A stretch of DNA of 64,000 bases from an uncultured Aquimarina sp. (GCA_947498455.1 CANMKK010000014.1:1-64000); one strand, 5' to 3'; shown: positions 10,275-17,929, numbered from the stretch's first letter. Made by a program: numbers and translations. The notes: a model not told the origin generated them from the sequence alone.

Positions 10275-11018
10275 ATGAGTAACAAGCATGATGCTAATGT
10301 ACGAAAAAGTACATTGGTGAACTTTCAGATTGGGCTTATTGCAAGCCTTTTATTTACCTATGTAATGTTTGAGGTGTATACTTCGGTTCCTATTGTAAAA
10401 GAAATTCATGAAGAAATTGATATTTCCGAAGAAATGAATTTTACAATGGACACTTTTGTCATTGAGCAAGAACCTCAAAAAAAGATTGCAGCCAAGGTAG
10501 TACAGCCTAAGATTCCTGATTTAACTCGTCCGGAGATTGTTGAAGATGATACGGTTTTAGAAGATTTAAAAGAAGAATTTAAAAGTGAAGAACCTGTGGA
10601 GACAGCTCCTTTTAATCCAGATGCGTTAGTTGATAAAGAAGAAGATGATGAGCCAGCGAATTTTCCGTTTACTGTGGTCGAAGATGTTCCGGTGTTTCCT
10701 GGGTGTGAAAAACTGCGTACGAATAAAGAAAAAGCGGCCTGTTTTTCTAAAAAAATCCAACGCTTGGTGTCTAGAAAATTTAATTCAGAACTTGGACAGG
10801 AATATGGTTTACAGGGGTTACAGAGGATACATGTGCAATTCGATGTTGCTAGGGATGGAAGTATTCAGGATATATTAGTTAGAGCGCCACATCCTGCATT
10901 AGAAAAAGAAGCAAGAAGGGTAGTGAAGCTTTTTCCAATAATGACTCCAGGAAGACAAAGAGGAAAGGCTGTTACGGTTAAATATCAATTGCCTATTTCA
11001 TTTAGAATTCAAAACTAA
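10275..11018 (+). CDS. TonB-family energy transducer, second of three
   Basis: This 247-residue paralog starts MSNKHDANVRKSTLVNF and has a membrane anchor at about residues 17-35. A mixed-charge linker without a proline run follows. The C-terminal TonB domain begins VPVFPGCEKLRTNKEK and ends LPISFRIQN. The ATG at 10275 is preferred over an in-frame upstream start: the same MSNKHD start recurs in the next paralog, and the upstream start lies inside the -24/-12 element. The short linker suggests a specialised partner. Control is probably by sigma-54. Confidence 0.88.
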   Translation: MSNKHDANVRKSTLVNFQIGLIASLLFTYVMFEVYTSVPIVKEIHEEIDISEEMNFTMDTFVIEQEPQKKIAAKVVQPKIPDLTRPEIVEDDTVLEDLKEEFKSEEPVETAPFNPDALVDKEEDDEPANFPFTVVEDVPVFPGCEKLRTNKEKAACFSKKIQRLVSRKFNSELGQEYGLQGLQRIHVQFDVARDGSIQDILVRAPHPALEKEARRVVKLFPIMTPGRQRGKAVTVKYQLPISFRIQN

Positions 11019-11034
11019 TTGAATAAAGGAATAA

Positions 11035-11266
11035 CATCACAACCATTCGAAAGTCTTCAAAAAGATAACTTTTGTTAAATCTAATATGTGGATTACTATT
11101 TTGTTGTGAATTTATAAAGTGTGGTTTTTGAGAATTTATCTTTTAAAGCGTTTCAAGATATAATTCAATACGTTTTATAAATTAAAAATGAAATGATAAT
11201 CAGTTAGTCTTGGTTCTTGTTTCTAGCAGCGAAGCGATCTTGATTCAAAAGTTTCGGATGCTAGTG
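11035..11266 (+). repeat. Dispersed intergenic repeat family 1, copy 2
   Basis: About 230 bp that align well by eye with 17618-17841, from CATCACAACCATTCGAAAGTC to GATGCTAGTG. They include the core GCGATCTTGATTCAAAAG and the flanking inverted hexamers CTAGCA/TGCTAG. The block fills most of the 346-bp gap between the second and third TonB genes. There is no open reading frame of note. Confidence 0.8.
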
Positions 11267-11280
11267 TAATAATATATATA

Positions 11281-11314
11281 ACCTCATAAGAAATAGTTCT
11301 TATGAGGTTTTTCT
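11281..11314 (+). terminator. Terminator upstream of the third TonB gene
   Basis: A perfect 12-bp stem, ACCTCATAAGAA paired with TTCTTATGAGGT, has an ATAG loop and a T-rich tail. It sits just ahead of the -24/-12 element at 11316, repeating the terminator-promoter layout of the second TonB gene with an unrelated stem sequence. Confidence 0.85.
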
Positions 11315-11315
11315 T

Positions 11316-11331
11316 TGGTATGCTTGTTGTA
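11316..11331 (+). promoter_or_regulatory. Putative sigma-54 (-24/-12) promoter of the third TonB gene
   Basis: TGGTATGCTTGTTGTA is identical to the element at 10226 and keeps the same distance to the ATG (34 nt from the element's 3' base). The leader GTAACGTTAAAACTAAATA is also shared. The pair therefore looks like a duplicated promoter-gene unit. Confidence 0.62.
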
Positions 11332-11364
11332 TTAAAGGTAGTCGTAACGTTAAAACTAAATAGT

Positions 11365-12108
11365 ATGAGTAACAAACATGATGTTAATGTGCGGAAAAAC
11401 ACATTAATAAACTTTCAGATTGGACTTATTGCAAGTCTATTATTCGCGTATGTAACAATCGAGATGTATACTGCGGTTTCGATTGTGGATATCCCAAAAG
11501 AGCCTTTTGACCCTCCCGTAGAAAATTTCAATTTAATAGGTGAAGTGAGAGGGTATGAAGAGACTAAAGAAAAAGTGGTTATTAAAACAGAACAGAAGAA
11601 GGTTGTGGAACCGGAAGAGTTTAAGGTTGTAGATGATTCTGAAGAAATTAAAACATTGATTAATGAGTTTGTAAATACTCCGGTTAAAGACACTGAGCCA
11701 TTTGATATTAATACTGTAACGTATGTAGAAGAGTCAAAACCTGTAAAAAAAGTTCCTTTTATCGCAGTAGAAGAAGTTCCTGTATTTCCGGGGTGTGAAA
11801 AACTGGAGACAAATACTGAAAAGGCGGCTTGTTTTTCAAGTAAAATAAAAAGATGGGTTTCTAAAAAGTTTAATGCAGGATTAGGTGAAAAATATGGGTT
11901 AAACGGAAAGCAGAAAATAGATGTTCAGTTTGAAGTTGGTAAAGATGGGTTGATTCAGAATATAAAGGTTAGAGCTCCACATAAAGCATTGAAGAAAGAA
12001 GCTCTGAGAGTTGCAAAATCTTTTCCAAGAATGACTCCTGGAAAGCAAAGAGGAGAGTCAGTAAGCGTAATATATCAATTACCAATTGTTTTCAAAATAC
12101 AGAATTAG
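11365..12108 (+). CDS. TonB-family energy transducer, third of three
   Basis: This 247-residue protein is a close paralog of the second TonB gene. It starts MSNKHDVNVRKNTLINF, has an anchor at about 17-35 and a divergent acidic linker, and ends with a TonB domain running from VPVFPGCEKLETNTEK to LPIVFKIQN. The linker differs most between the paralogs, while both ends are conserved. This suggests duplication followed by change in the part that spans the periplasm. The start at 11365 is set by the shared MSNKHD motif. A longer in-frame reading would begin inside the upstream terminator. Confidence 0.88.
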   Translation: MSNKHDVNVRKNTLINFQIGLIASLLFAYVTIEMYTAVSIVDIPKEPFDPPVENFNLIGEVRGYEETKEKVVIKTEQKKVVEPEEFKVVDDSEEIKTLINEFVNTPVKDTEPFDINTVTYVEESKPVKKVPFIAVEEVPVFPGCEKLETNTEKAACFSSKIKRWVSKKFNAGLGEKYGLNGKQKIDVQFEVGKDGLIQNIKVRAPHKALKKEALRVAKSFPRMTPGKQRGESVSVIYQLPIVFKIQN

Positions 12109-12141
12109 ACGAAATAGTTCTGTTTAACTTTTTATACTGTC

Positions 12142-12187
12142 GCCTTTAGTAAGCTTCTAAAAGAAATTTGCTAAAGGCATTTTTTTG
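12142..12187 (+). terminator. Terminator after the third TonB gene
   Basis: GCCTTTAGTAA pairs with the complementary part of TTGCTAAAGGC around a loop of about 16 nt and is followed by ATTTTTTT. It separates the TonB genes from the heme/oxidase operon. Confidence 0.8.
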
Positions 12188-12294
12188 TTTTTTAAAATAG
12201 CTCTTTTAAGGTGTTTAGTGGAGTGGTTGGAATGTTGTAAAACTCAATAATTTAGGAAGTTGTTGTTAAAAGTTGAATTATAAGTAGTTATAAG

Positions 12295-12325
12295 TTGTCT
12301 AAAACGCTTTTAAGATATATCTTTG
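12295..12325 (+). promoter_or_regulatory. Flavobacterial promoter of the heme/oxidase operon
   Basis: TTG at 12295-12297 and TATCTTTG at 12318-12325 are 20 nt apart. This matches the TTG-N17-23-TAnnTTTG pattern of Bacteroidota primary-sigma promoters. The ctaB start is about 30 nt downstream. Confidence 0.65.
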
Positions 12326-12356
12326 CACCACTTTTTAAAAAAGCAATTGATATAAC

Positions 12357-13268
12357 GTGCAAAATTTGAGTGTACCCCAAGTTGATACTATAAAAACTTC
12401 TGTTGTTCAGGATTTTAAGGAGATAACAAAAATGCGACTTGCATTAAGTGTTGTGTTTTCGTCAGTGGCAGGATATCTGTTAGGTGTGGATTCTATTTCT
12501 TGGAGCACACTATTGTTATTATCCGTTGGAGGTTATTTTATGGTTGGTGCGTCTAATGCATTTAATCAAATCATAGAGCGTGATTTAGATGTGTTAATGG
12601 ATCGTACAAAAAACAGACCGATTCCAGCAGGAAGAATGTCTGTAAATACTGCTTTTGCAATTGCTAGTATTTTTACCATTTTAGGGATTTCTGTGCTCTA
12701 CGCAATTAATCCTAAAACGGCAATGTTTGGTGCAATTTCCATTTTTATTTATGTGAGTTTGTATACTCCGCTAAAAACAAAAACGCCTTTAGCGGTATTT
12801 GTCGGGGCAATACCAGGAGCCATTCCTTTTATGTTAGGATGGGTAGCCGCTACAGGGGAATTCGGAATTGAACCCGGGACATTGTTTATGATTCAGTTTT
12901 TCTGGCAATTTCCTCATTTTTGGGCAATAGGGTGGTTCTTGTTCGAAGATTACAAAAAAGGAGGCTTTTTTATGCTGCCTACAGGTAAAAAAGATCAGGG
13001 AACAGCAGTTCAGGTACTAATTTATACAGTTTGGACGGTGGTTACTTCACTGATACCAGTTTTTAAGGTTACGGGGAAATTGTATATAACACCTATTTCT
13101 GGAGTGTTGATATTGATTTTGGGAGTACTTTTATTGAGATATGCATTTCGTTTATATCGAGTAAGAGATGCTAAGACTGCAAAACAATTGATGCTGGCAA
13201 GTGTGTCATATATTACATTACTGCAAATTATATATGTAGCAGATAAATTTATTCGTGTATGGATTTAA
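12357..13268 (+). CDS. ctaB: Protoheme IX farnesyltransferase (heme O synthase)
   Basis: CtaB/CyoE transfers a farnesyl group to heme B to make heme O for the terminal oxidase, within the inner membrane. The 303-residue protein is a UbiA-fold polyprenyltransferase with about eight or nine membrane segments. The first Asp-rich motif is NAFNQIIERDLDVLMDRT (about 67-84). The cytoplasmic loop YTPLKTKTPLAVFVGAIPGA is characteristic. The start is a GTG, with no better ATG before the conserved KMRLALSV segment. The last 10 bases overlap the next gene, which supports an operon. Confidence 0.96.
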   Translation: MQNLSVPQVDTIKTSVVQDFKEITKMRLALSVVFSSVAGYLLGVDSISWSTLLLLSVGGYFMVGASNAFNQIIERDLDVLMDRTKNRPIPAGRMSVNTAFAIASIFTILGISVLYAINPKTAMFGAISIFIYVSLYTPLKTKTPLAVFVGAIPGAIPFMLGWVAATGEFGIEPGTLFMIQFFWQFPHFWAIGWFLFEDYKKGGFFMLPTGKKDQGTAVQVLIYTVWTVVTSLIPVFKVTGKLYITPISGVLILILGVLLLRYAFRLYRVRDAKTAKQLMLASVSYITLLQIIYVADKFIRVWI

Positions 13269-13840
13269 CGCAAGGAACAACAATAGAGAAAATAAATAGA
13301 GCCAAGAAAACCATGATGTGGTTTGCAATGGTAAGTATGACCATGACTTTTGCAGGACTTACCAGTGCATATGTAGTGAGTAAAAGCAGAGATGATTGGT
13401 CTACTGATCTAGTGTTTCCTGATGCCTTTATTTATAGCTTATTTGTTATATTGGCAAGTAGTGCTACGATGTATTTAGTGAAAAAAGCAATTGAAAACAG
13501 TAATCGTAGTTTAGCTACTGTTTTGTTATTAACTACTTTTGCTTTAGGAATGTTATTTGTAATTCTTCAATTTCAAGGGTTCGAAGATATGATGGGGCAG
13601 GGATATCATTTTACAGGCCCTACTTCAAATATAGTTTCTACTTTTATGTTTATAATAGTGGTTGCACATATTGTACACATAATAGGAGGTTTAATAGTAC
13701 TTTTAGTCGTAATTTATAATCATTTTAAACAAAAGTATAAAAGAGGGCAAACCCTTGGTTTAGAACTGGGTGGTATGTATTGGCATTTTGTAGATGTTTT
13801 GTGGGTTTATCTCTTTTTGTTTTTATATTTCGTTAGATAA
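13259..13840 (+). CDS. ctaE: Cytochrome c oxidase subunit III, first copy
   Basis: This 193-residue, five-helix membrane protein belongs to the heme-copper oxidase subunit III family. Subunit III stabilises the catalytic subunit. It starts within the end of ctaB. Characteristic parts are FAGLTSAYVVSKS in helix 1, VVAHIVHIIGGLIVLLVV and the terminal YWHFVDVLWVYLFLFLYFV. The catalytic subunits I and II are not in this window, so the product must join partners encoded elsewhere. A second, longer subunit III follows. Confidence 0.93.
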   Translation: MDLTQGTTIEKINRAKKTMMWFAMVSMTMTFAGLTSAYVVSKSRDDWSTDLVFPDAFIYSLFVILASSATMYLVKKAIENSNRSLATVLLLTTFALGMLFVILQFQGFEDMMGQGYHFTGPTSNIVSTFMFIIVVAHIVHIIGGLIVLLVVIYNHFKQKYKRGQTLGLELGGMYWHFVDVLWVYLFLFLYFVR

Positions 13841-13888
13841 TAAAATTGATTACTTTTGTGGAAAATTTAACAATACCAAATTCTTTAT

Positions 13889-14872
13889 ATGGAAACAACT
13901 GTTGCTAATACAGGTACAGAAGGTGAAACTTGGGGAGGTGGAAATCAACCTCTCAAAGTGAGTTATGGTAAGATGATGATGTGGTTTTTTATCCTGTCTG
14001 ATGCGCTTACATTCTCGGGTTTTCTTGCTGCTTACGGTTTTTCAAGATTTAAATTCATTGATTCCTGGCCGATTGCAGACGAAGTGTTTAATCACTTCCC
14101 ATTTTTACATGGAGTAGATGCTCCGATGTATTATGTTGCGTTAATGACGTTTATTCTGATTTTTTCTTCTGTTACAATGGTACTTGCTGTAGATGCAGGA
14201 CATCAAATGAAGCAAAAGAAAGTTATTCTTTATATGTTCCTTACCATCATAGGAGGAGCGATATTTGTAGGTTCACAGGCTTGGGAGTGGAAAAACTTTA
14301 TTAAAGGAGAATATGGTGCAATAGAAACAAAAGGAGGTCAGATATTACAATTTGTAAAGGCTGATGGACATAGAGTAGCATTGAAAGATATTGCAATTAT
14401 AAACACGCATAAAGATAGAGCACAGCACGAAAGAAAAAATGGATTGTGGTATGAAGATGAAGGAACATTACCTACGTATACCATTGACGAAATAAGAGCT
14501 GGTTTTGCTAAGCATACCGATCTATTGGTGAGAACACAGATCCTTAATGAAAAAGGTGAGAAAACGATCTTATCTAGAGAAGAATCCCTTCGAAGATTAA
14601 ATACAGATGCTATTGGAATAGTAGAAGGTGCTAACCTAAAGCATAATGAATACGGAACGCCTTTGTTTGCCAACTTCTTTTTCTTCATTACTGGATTTCA
14701 CGGATTTCACGTTTTTTCCGGTGTAGTTATCAATATCATCATATTTTTTAATGTGATTATTGGAACGTATGAAAGAAGAAAGAACTATGAGATGGTGGAA
14801 AAAGTAGGATTGTACTGGCATTTTGTAGATTTGGTTTGGGTATTTGTATTTACATTCTTCTACCTGGTTTAA
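13889..14872 (+). CDS. Cytochrome c oxidase subunit III, second copy with a hydrophilic insert
   Basis: The N-terminal part (MMMWFFILSDALTFSGFLAAY) and the C-terminal part (GFHGFHVFSGVVINIII, YWHFVDLVWVFVFTFFYLV) are typical of subunit III. At 327 residues it is longer than the roughly 200 usual for a five-helix form. About 115 mostly hydrophilic residues (roughly 138-252) sit between membrane segments, with charged stretches such as NTHKDRAQHERKNG. The first and second copies form a tandem pair with a 48-bp gap. The insert may be a lineage feature of flavobacterial oxidases; that is inference. Confidence 0.92.
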   Translation: METTVANTGTEGETWGGGNQPLKVSYGKMMMWFFILSDALTFSGFLAAYGFSRFKFIDSWPIADEVFNHFPFLHGVDAPMYYVALMTFILIFSSVTMVLAVDAGHQMKQKKVILYMFLTIIGGAIFVGSQAWEWKNFIKGEYGAIETKGGQILQFVKADGHRVALKDIAIINTHKDRAQHERKNGLWYEDEGTLPTYTIDEIRAGFAKHTDLLVRTQILNEKGEKTILSREESLRRLNTDAIGIVEGANLKHNEYGTPLFANFFFFITGFHGFHVFSGVVINIIIFFNVIIGTYERRKNYEMVEKVGLYWHFVDLVWVFVFTFFYLV

Positions 14873-14896
14873 TAATAAAAAGAATTTAAGAATAAC

Positions 14897-15253
14897 ATGG
14901 CACACGATATAGGACATCACGAATCAAATACTGCAAAAATCTGGAGAGTATTTTATATACTATCTATTATTACAATAGTAGAAGTTGCTTTTGGAATATG
15001 GAAACCAGAGTTTATGAATGCTACTTTCATAAGTATGAAGTGGTTAAATTGGTTTTTTATTATTCTTACTTTGGTAAAAGCGTATTACATTACTTGGTCT
15101 TTTATGCATATGGAAGGTGAGACAAAAGGACTGAGACGAGCTGTTGTATGGACAGGAATCTTTCTGATTAGTTATTTAATTTTTATATTACTTACAGAAG
15201 GAGATTATATATACGAGGTTTTTAAGGCTGGTCATAAAAGCTGGGACTTTTAA
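14897..15253 (+). CDS. Cytochrome c oxidase subunit IV family protein
   Basis: This 118-residue protein has three membrane segments (about 17-34, 45-66 and 82-101). It belongs to the prokaryotic subunit IV type found with caa3 oxidases. Supporting motifs are KIWRVFYILSIITIVEVAFG and VKAYYITWSFMHMEGETKGL. It follows the second subunit III gene by 24 bp, which fits one transcript ending at the terminator near 15296. These small subunits help to stabilise the oxidase. Confidence 0.88.
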   Translation: MAHDIGHHESNTAKIWRVFYILSIITIVEVAFGIWKPEFMNATFISMKWLNWFFIILTLVKAYYITWSFMHMEGETKGLRRAVVWTGIFLISYLIFILLTEGDYIYEVFKAGHKSWDF

Positions 15254-15294
15254 TATTGTGTATATTTAAGTTAAAAAATAGAATAAAAGATACT

Positions 15295-15327
15295 AAAAGG
15301 CGGTTGTTTTCAACCGTCTTTTTTATT
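15295..15327 (+). terminator. Terminator of the ctaB-cox operon
   Basis: AAAGGCGGTTG pairs with CAACCGTCTTT around a TTTT loop, with one G-T pair, and is followed by a T-run. The hairpin overlaps the next promoter. Confidence 0.85.
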
Positions 15328-15331
15328 TTTG
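15304..15331 (+). promoter_or_regulatory. Flavobacterial promoter overlapping the upstream terminator
   Basis: TTG at 15304-15306, inside the terminator stem, is 17 nt from TATTTTTG at 15324-15331, whose T-rich part is the terminator tail. The spacing fits TTG-N17-23-TAnnTTTG. It would drive the SCO-like/SCO/DUF420 genes. Confidence 0.55.
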
Positions 15332-15356
15332 CAAATGAAGTAAACGTTAGCACATA

Positions 15357-16010
15357 ATGAAGAAGTTTTTAGTTCTTGGAATACTGTTTATACTACCCAT
15401 AGTAATGTATTTATTTTTTGCTTCTGCAGTGGATAACTTTTCTAAACTCCCAGTGTTAAATACCTCCATAGGTAATCTTCAAAATTTAGAAAGTCTTGGC
15501 AAAGAAAAAATCTCATTTACAGACAAGATCACAATACTTAGTTTTTTCGGAGATAGTATTGATCATAAAAAGGGGAATGCCTTTAATTTACATCTAAAAA
15601 TTTATAAGAAAAATCACGAGTTCAAGGACTTTCAATTTGTAACTGTAGTTCCTTACGGTAGCGAAGGTGAAGTTAAGCAATTATTGTATGAGCTAGGTAA
15701 AATAACCAATGTGTCTGGTTGGAAGTTTCTTTTTGGAACTCCAGAAAATATAACCAGTTTATTTAATAGTTTAGGATCACCATATAAACTAGATGGTAAA
15801 TTAGCGAGTGACTATGTGTTTATCATTGATAAAAAAGGGAATCTTAGAGGGAGAGATGAGGATGTCGAAAAAAAAGAAGGCAAAGTATATGGATACGATG
15901 CGAGCTCTGTAGGAGATCTTGCTAATGTAATGGTGGATGATGTAAAGGTGATTTTGGCAGAATATCGCTTAGCATTAAAGAAGTATAAAGCGGATCGAAA
16001 GGAAAAATAG
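15357..16010 (+). CDS. Membrane-anchored SCO-like protein lacking the metal-binding cysteines
   Basis: This 217-residue protein has an N-terminal membrane anchor (about 3-22). A probable thioredoxin-like fold follows, with FTDKITILSFFGDS near 54-67 and DYVFIIDKKGNLRGRDE towards the C-terminus. At the place where SCO proteins have CxxxC, this one reads GDSIDHKK, without Cys. It sits directly before a true SCO gene. It may be a diverged SCO partner with a structural or assembly role. The relationship is inferred from context and pattern. Confidence 0.7.
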   Translation: MKKFLVLGILFILPIVMYLFFASAVDNFSKLPVLNTSIGNLQNLESLGKEKISFTDKITILSFFGDSIDHKKGNAFNLHLKIYKKNHEFKDFQFVTVVPYGSEGEVKQLLYELGKITNVSGWKFLFGTPENITSLFNSLGSPYKLDGKLASDYVFIIDKKGNLRGRDEDVEKKEGKVYGYDASSVGDLANVMVDDVKVILAEYRLALKKYKADRKEK

Positions 16011-16066
16011 TAAAGCAATCTTTCTATTGGATACAATAGAAATTTAAAAAGTAATAGAATTAGGTA

Positions 16067-16795
16067 ATGAAAAAATACTCATATGTAGGAATATCGTTTA
16101 TTATCTTGGTTTTCGGAATTATATTTATTCCAAAAATTGTGAATAGGATAAAAGAAACTTCTATTGTGAAAAATGATAGAATGAGTGCCGATAATCCTGT
16201 GGCTAATGAAAAATTAGCATATATCAAGATAAATGGCAAGCCAAAAAAAGTTCCGGAATTTGCTTTCTTAAATCAGGATAGTTTATTGATTACAAACCAT
16301 GATTATAAAGGTAAAGTATATATAGCAGAGTTTTTCTTTACTAGTTGCCCTACAATATGCCCTAAGATGAGTCGTAATTTGGTATATATACAGAACCAAC
16401 TAAAAGATCATGAAGGTTTTGGAGTGGCTTCTTTTACGATTAATCCTAAAAGAGATACACCACATATTCTAAAAAAATATGCAGAGAATTATGGAGTAAC
16501 CAATCCTAACTGGCACTTTCTTACCGGAGATAGAGAGGATTTGTATGATCTAGCAAATTCGGGGTTTAATATTTATGCGGCCGAAAACCCAAATGTTCCT
16601 GGAGGTTTTGAACATAATGGATATTTTGCCTTAATAGATAGGGATGGCTATGTAAGGTCTCGATATGATGCCTCCGGTAATCCTATTATATATTATAGAG
16701 GTACAATAGATATAGAGGAAAAGCAGGACGCAAATGTAGAAAAGGAGCAGATTACAATTTTATTAGAAGATATTAAAAAATTATTAAAGAAGTAA
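16067..16795 (+). CDS. SCO1/SenC family copper chaperone of cytochrome c oxidase
   Basis: SCO proteins deliver copper to the CuA site of oxidase subunit II, or reduce its cysteines, outside the inner membrane. The 242-residue protein has an N-terminal anchor (about 5-24). The copper-binding motif is C94-P-T-I-C98 within FFFTSCPTICPKM, and the third ligand is H183 in FEHNGYFALIDRDG. The stop overlaps the next start by one base, so the genes are coupled. The neighbouring oxidase genes agree with this role. Confidence 0.94.
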   Translation: MKKYSYVGISFIILVFGIIFIPKIVNRIKETSIVKNDRMSADNPVANEKLAYIKINGKPKKVPEFAFLNQDSLLITNHDYKGKVYIAEFFFTSCPTICPKMSRNLVYIQNQLKDHEGFGVASFTINPKRDTPHILKKYAENYGVTNPNWHFLTGDREDLYDLANSGFNIYAAENPNVPGGFEHNGYFALIDRDGYVRSRYDASGNPIIYYRGTIDIEEKQDANVEKEQITILLEDIKKLLKK

Positions 16796-17334
16796 TGAGT
16801 AGCAATTCAGATACAGAAAAGAAATATAATAAATGGATTGTAGTGCTATCTATTGTAATACCATTAGCAGTAGCGGCTTTGTTTGGAGTTAATCTTCGTA
16901 AGTTAGGTTTTGATGTAGAACCGCTTTCTTTTTTGCCTCCGATTTATGCGAGTATTAATGGGTTGACAGCACTTATTCTTATTGTAGCACTGTGGGCCGT
17001 AAAAAATAGGAAGGTTAAATTGCACGAAAACTTAATGAAATTGGCAATAGGTTGTTCCGTACTATTTTTGATCTTGTATGTAGCATATCATATGACCAGT
17101 GACTCTACAAAATTTGGTGGAGAAGGTACGATACGTTATGTGTATTATTTTATTTTAATAACACATATTGTGCTATCAGTTGTTGTTATTCCGTTTGTTT
17201 TAATAACATACGTTCGAGCTTTAGCAGGAAACTTTGATAGACACCGCAAGATTGCTAAGGTTACATTTCCTATTTGGTTATATGTTGCTATAACCGGAGT
17301 GATAGTATATGTTATGATATCACCTTATTATTAG
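16795..17334 (+). CDS. DUF420 family membrane protein
   Basis: This 179-residue protein has five predicted membrane segments. It matches the DUF420 (CtaM-like) pattern: PPIYASINGLTALILIVALWAVK, RKVKLHENLMKLAIG and THIVLSVVVIPFVLIT, then RHRKIAKVTFPIWLYVAITGVIVYVM. In Gram-positive bacteria the related CtaM is required for aa3-type oxidase activity. Its place after SCO supports an oxidase assembly role here. It overlaps the SCO stop by one base. Confidence 0.9.
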   Translation: MSSNSDTEKKYNKWIVVLSIVIPLAVAALFGVNLRKLGFDVEPLSFLPPIYASINGLTALILIVALWAVKNRKVKLHENLMKLAIGCSVLFLILYVAYHMTSDSTKFGGEGTIRYVYYFILITHIVLSVVVIPFVLITYVRALAGNFDRHRKIAKVTFPIWLYVAITGVIVYVMISPYY

Positions 17335-17385
17335 AGACTAATATATTATCTATTTGCGCCTTTAAATAAAAACTAAGTGTGCTTC

Positions 17386-17601
17386 ATGAAAGCAAGAATT
17401 CTTTACATATTGATAATATTTTTCCTGTTCACTATTCCTGTAGAAGCACAGTGTGCTATGTGTAGAGCAGTTTTAGAAAGTGAAGAAGGACAGGAAACCG
17501 CTAAAGGAGTAAATAATGGGATTGTGTATCTAATGGTGATCCCCTATATTCTAATAGGGATTGTAGGGTATTTTATTTATAGAAATTTCAAAAAAAAGTA
17601 A
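17386..17601 (+). CDS. Small secreted or membrane protein with a CAMC motif
   Basis: This 71-residue protein has a signal-like first segment (MKARILYILIIFFLFTIPVEA). Next come QCAMCRAVLES and a second hydrophobic segment (about 43-62) ending in a basic tail. The two-Cys motif would face the periplasm. An in-frame GTG at 17377 is possible, but ATG at 17386 gives a cleaner signal sequence. It is the last gene of the SCO-DUF420 group (51-bp gap). The Cys pair and context suggest a link to copper or oxidase assembly, but this is inference. Confidence 0.75.
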   Translation: MKARILYILIIFFLFTIPVEAQCAMCRAVLESEEGQETAKGVNNGIVYLMVIPYILIGIVGYFIYRNFKKK

Positions 17602-17617
17602 AATAGATATATACAAA

Positions 17618-17841
17618 ACAATCCGAAAATCTTCAAAAAGACAACTTTTATTGAGTGTAATGTATTGATTTATATTTTATTATGAATTTATAAAGTGAGG
17701 CTTTTAAGAATTTATCTTTTAAAGCATTTCAAGATATAATTCAATACGTTTTATAAATTAAAGTGTAATGATAATCAACTAGTCTTGGTTCTTGGTTCTA
17801 GCAGCGAAGTGATCTTGATTCAAAAGTTTCGGATGCTAGTG
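17618..17841 (+). repeat. Dispersed intergenic repeat family 1, copy 3
   Basis: About 224 bp, closely related to copy 2 at 11035. Shared text includes ATCTTTTAAAGC, AAGATATAATTCAATACG and the core GATCTTGATTCAAAAGTTTC with flanking CTAGCA/TGCTAG. The repeat fills most of the 328-bp gap between the oxidase genes and the VIT/vWA gene and ends 41 bp before a -24/-12 element. Confidence 0.8.
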
Positions 17842-17882
17842 GGGTTTATATTATTTTAACCTTAAAATGATACACGCATTTG

Positions 17883-17898
17883 TGGTATGTTTTTTGTT
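17883..17898 (+). promoter_or_regulatory. Putative sigma-54 (-24/-12) promoter of the VIT/vWA gene
   Basis: TGGTATGTTTTTTGTT keeps the TGGYAYG-N4-TTGYW pattern seen before the second and third TonB genes. The gene's ATG is at 17930, giving a leader of about 20 nt, similar to the other two. Confidence 0.58.
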
Positions 17899-17929
17899 TG
17901 GTTTCTGTTTCATTTTTACATGAATCGAT

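Noticed and set aside
16020-16045. TTTCTATTG/CAATAGAAA hairpin between the Cys-less SCO-like gene and the SCO gene as a terminator
   Set aside because: There is no T-run on either side and the genes appear to be co-transcribed.
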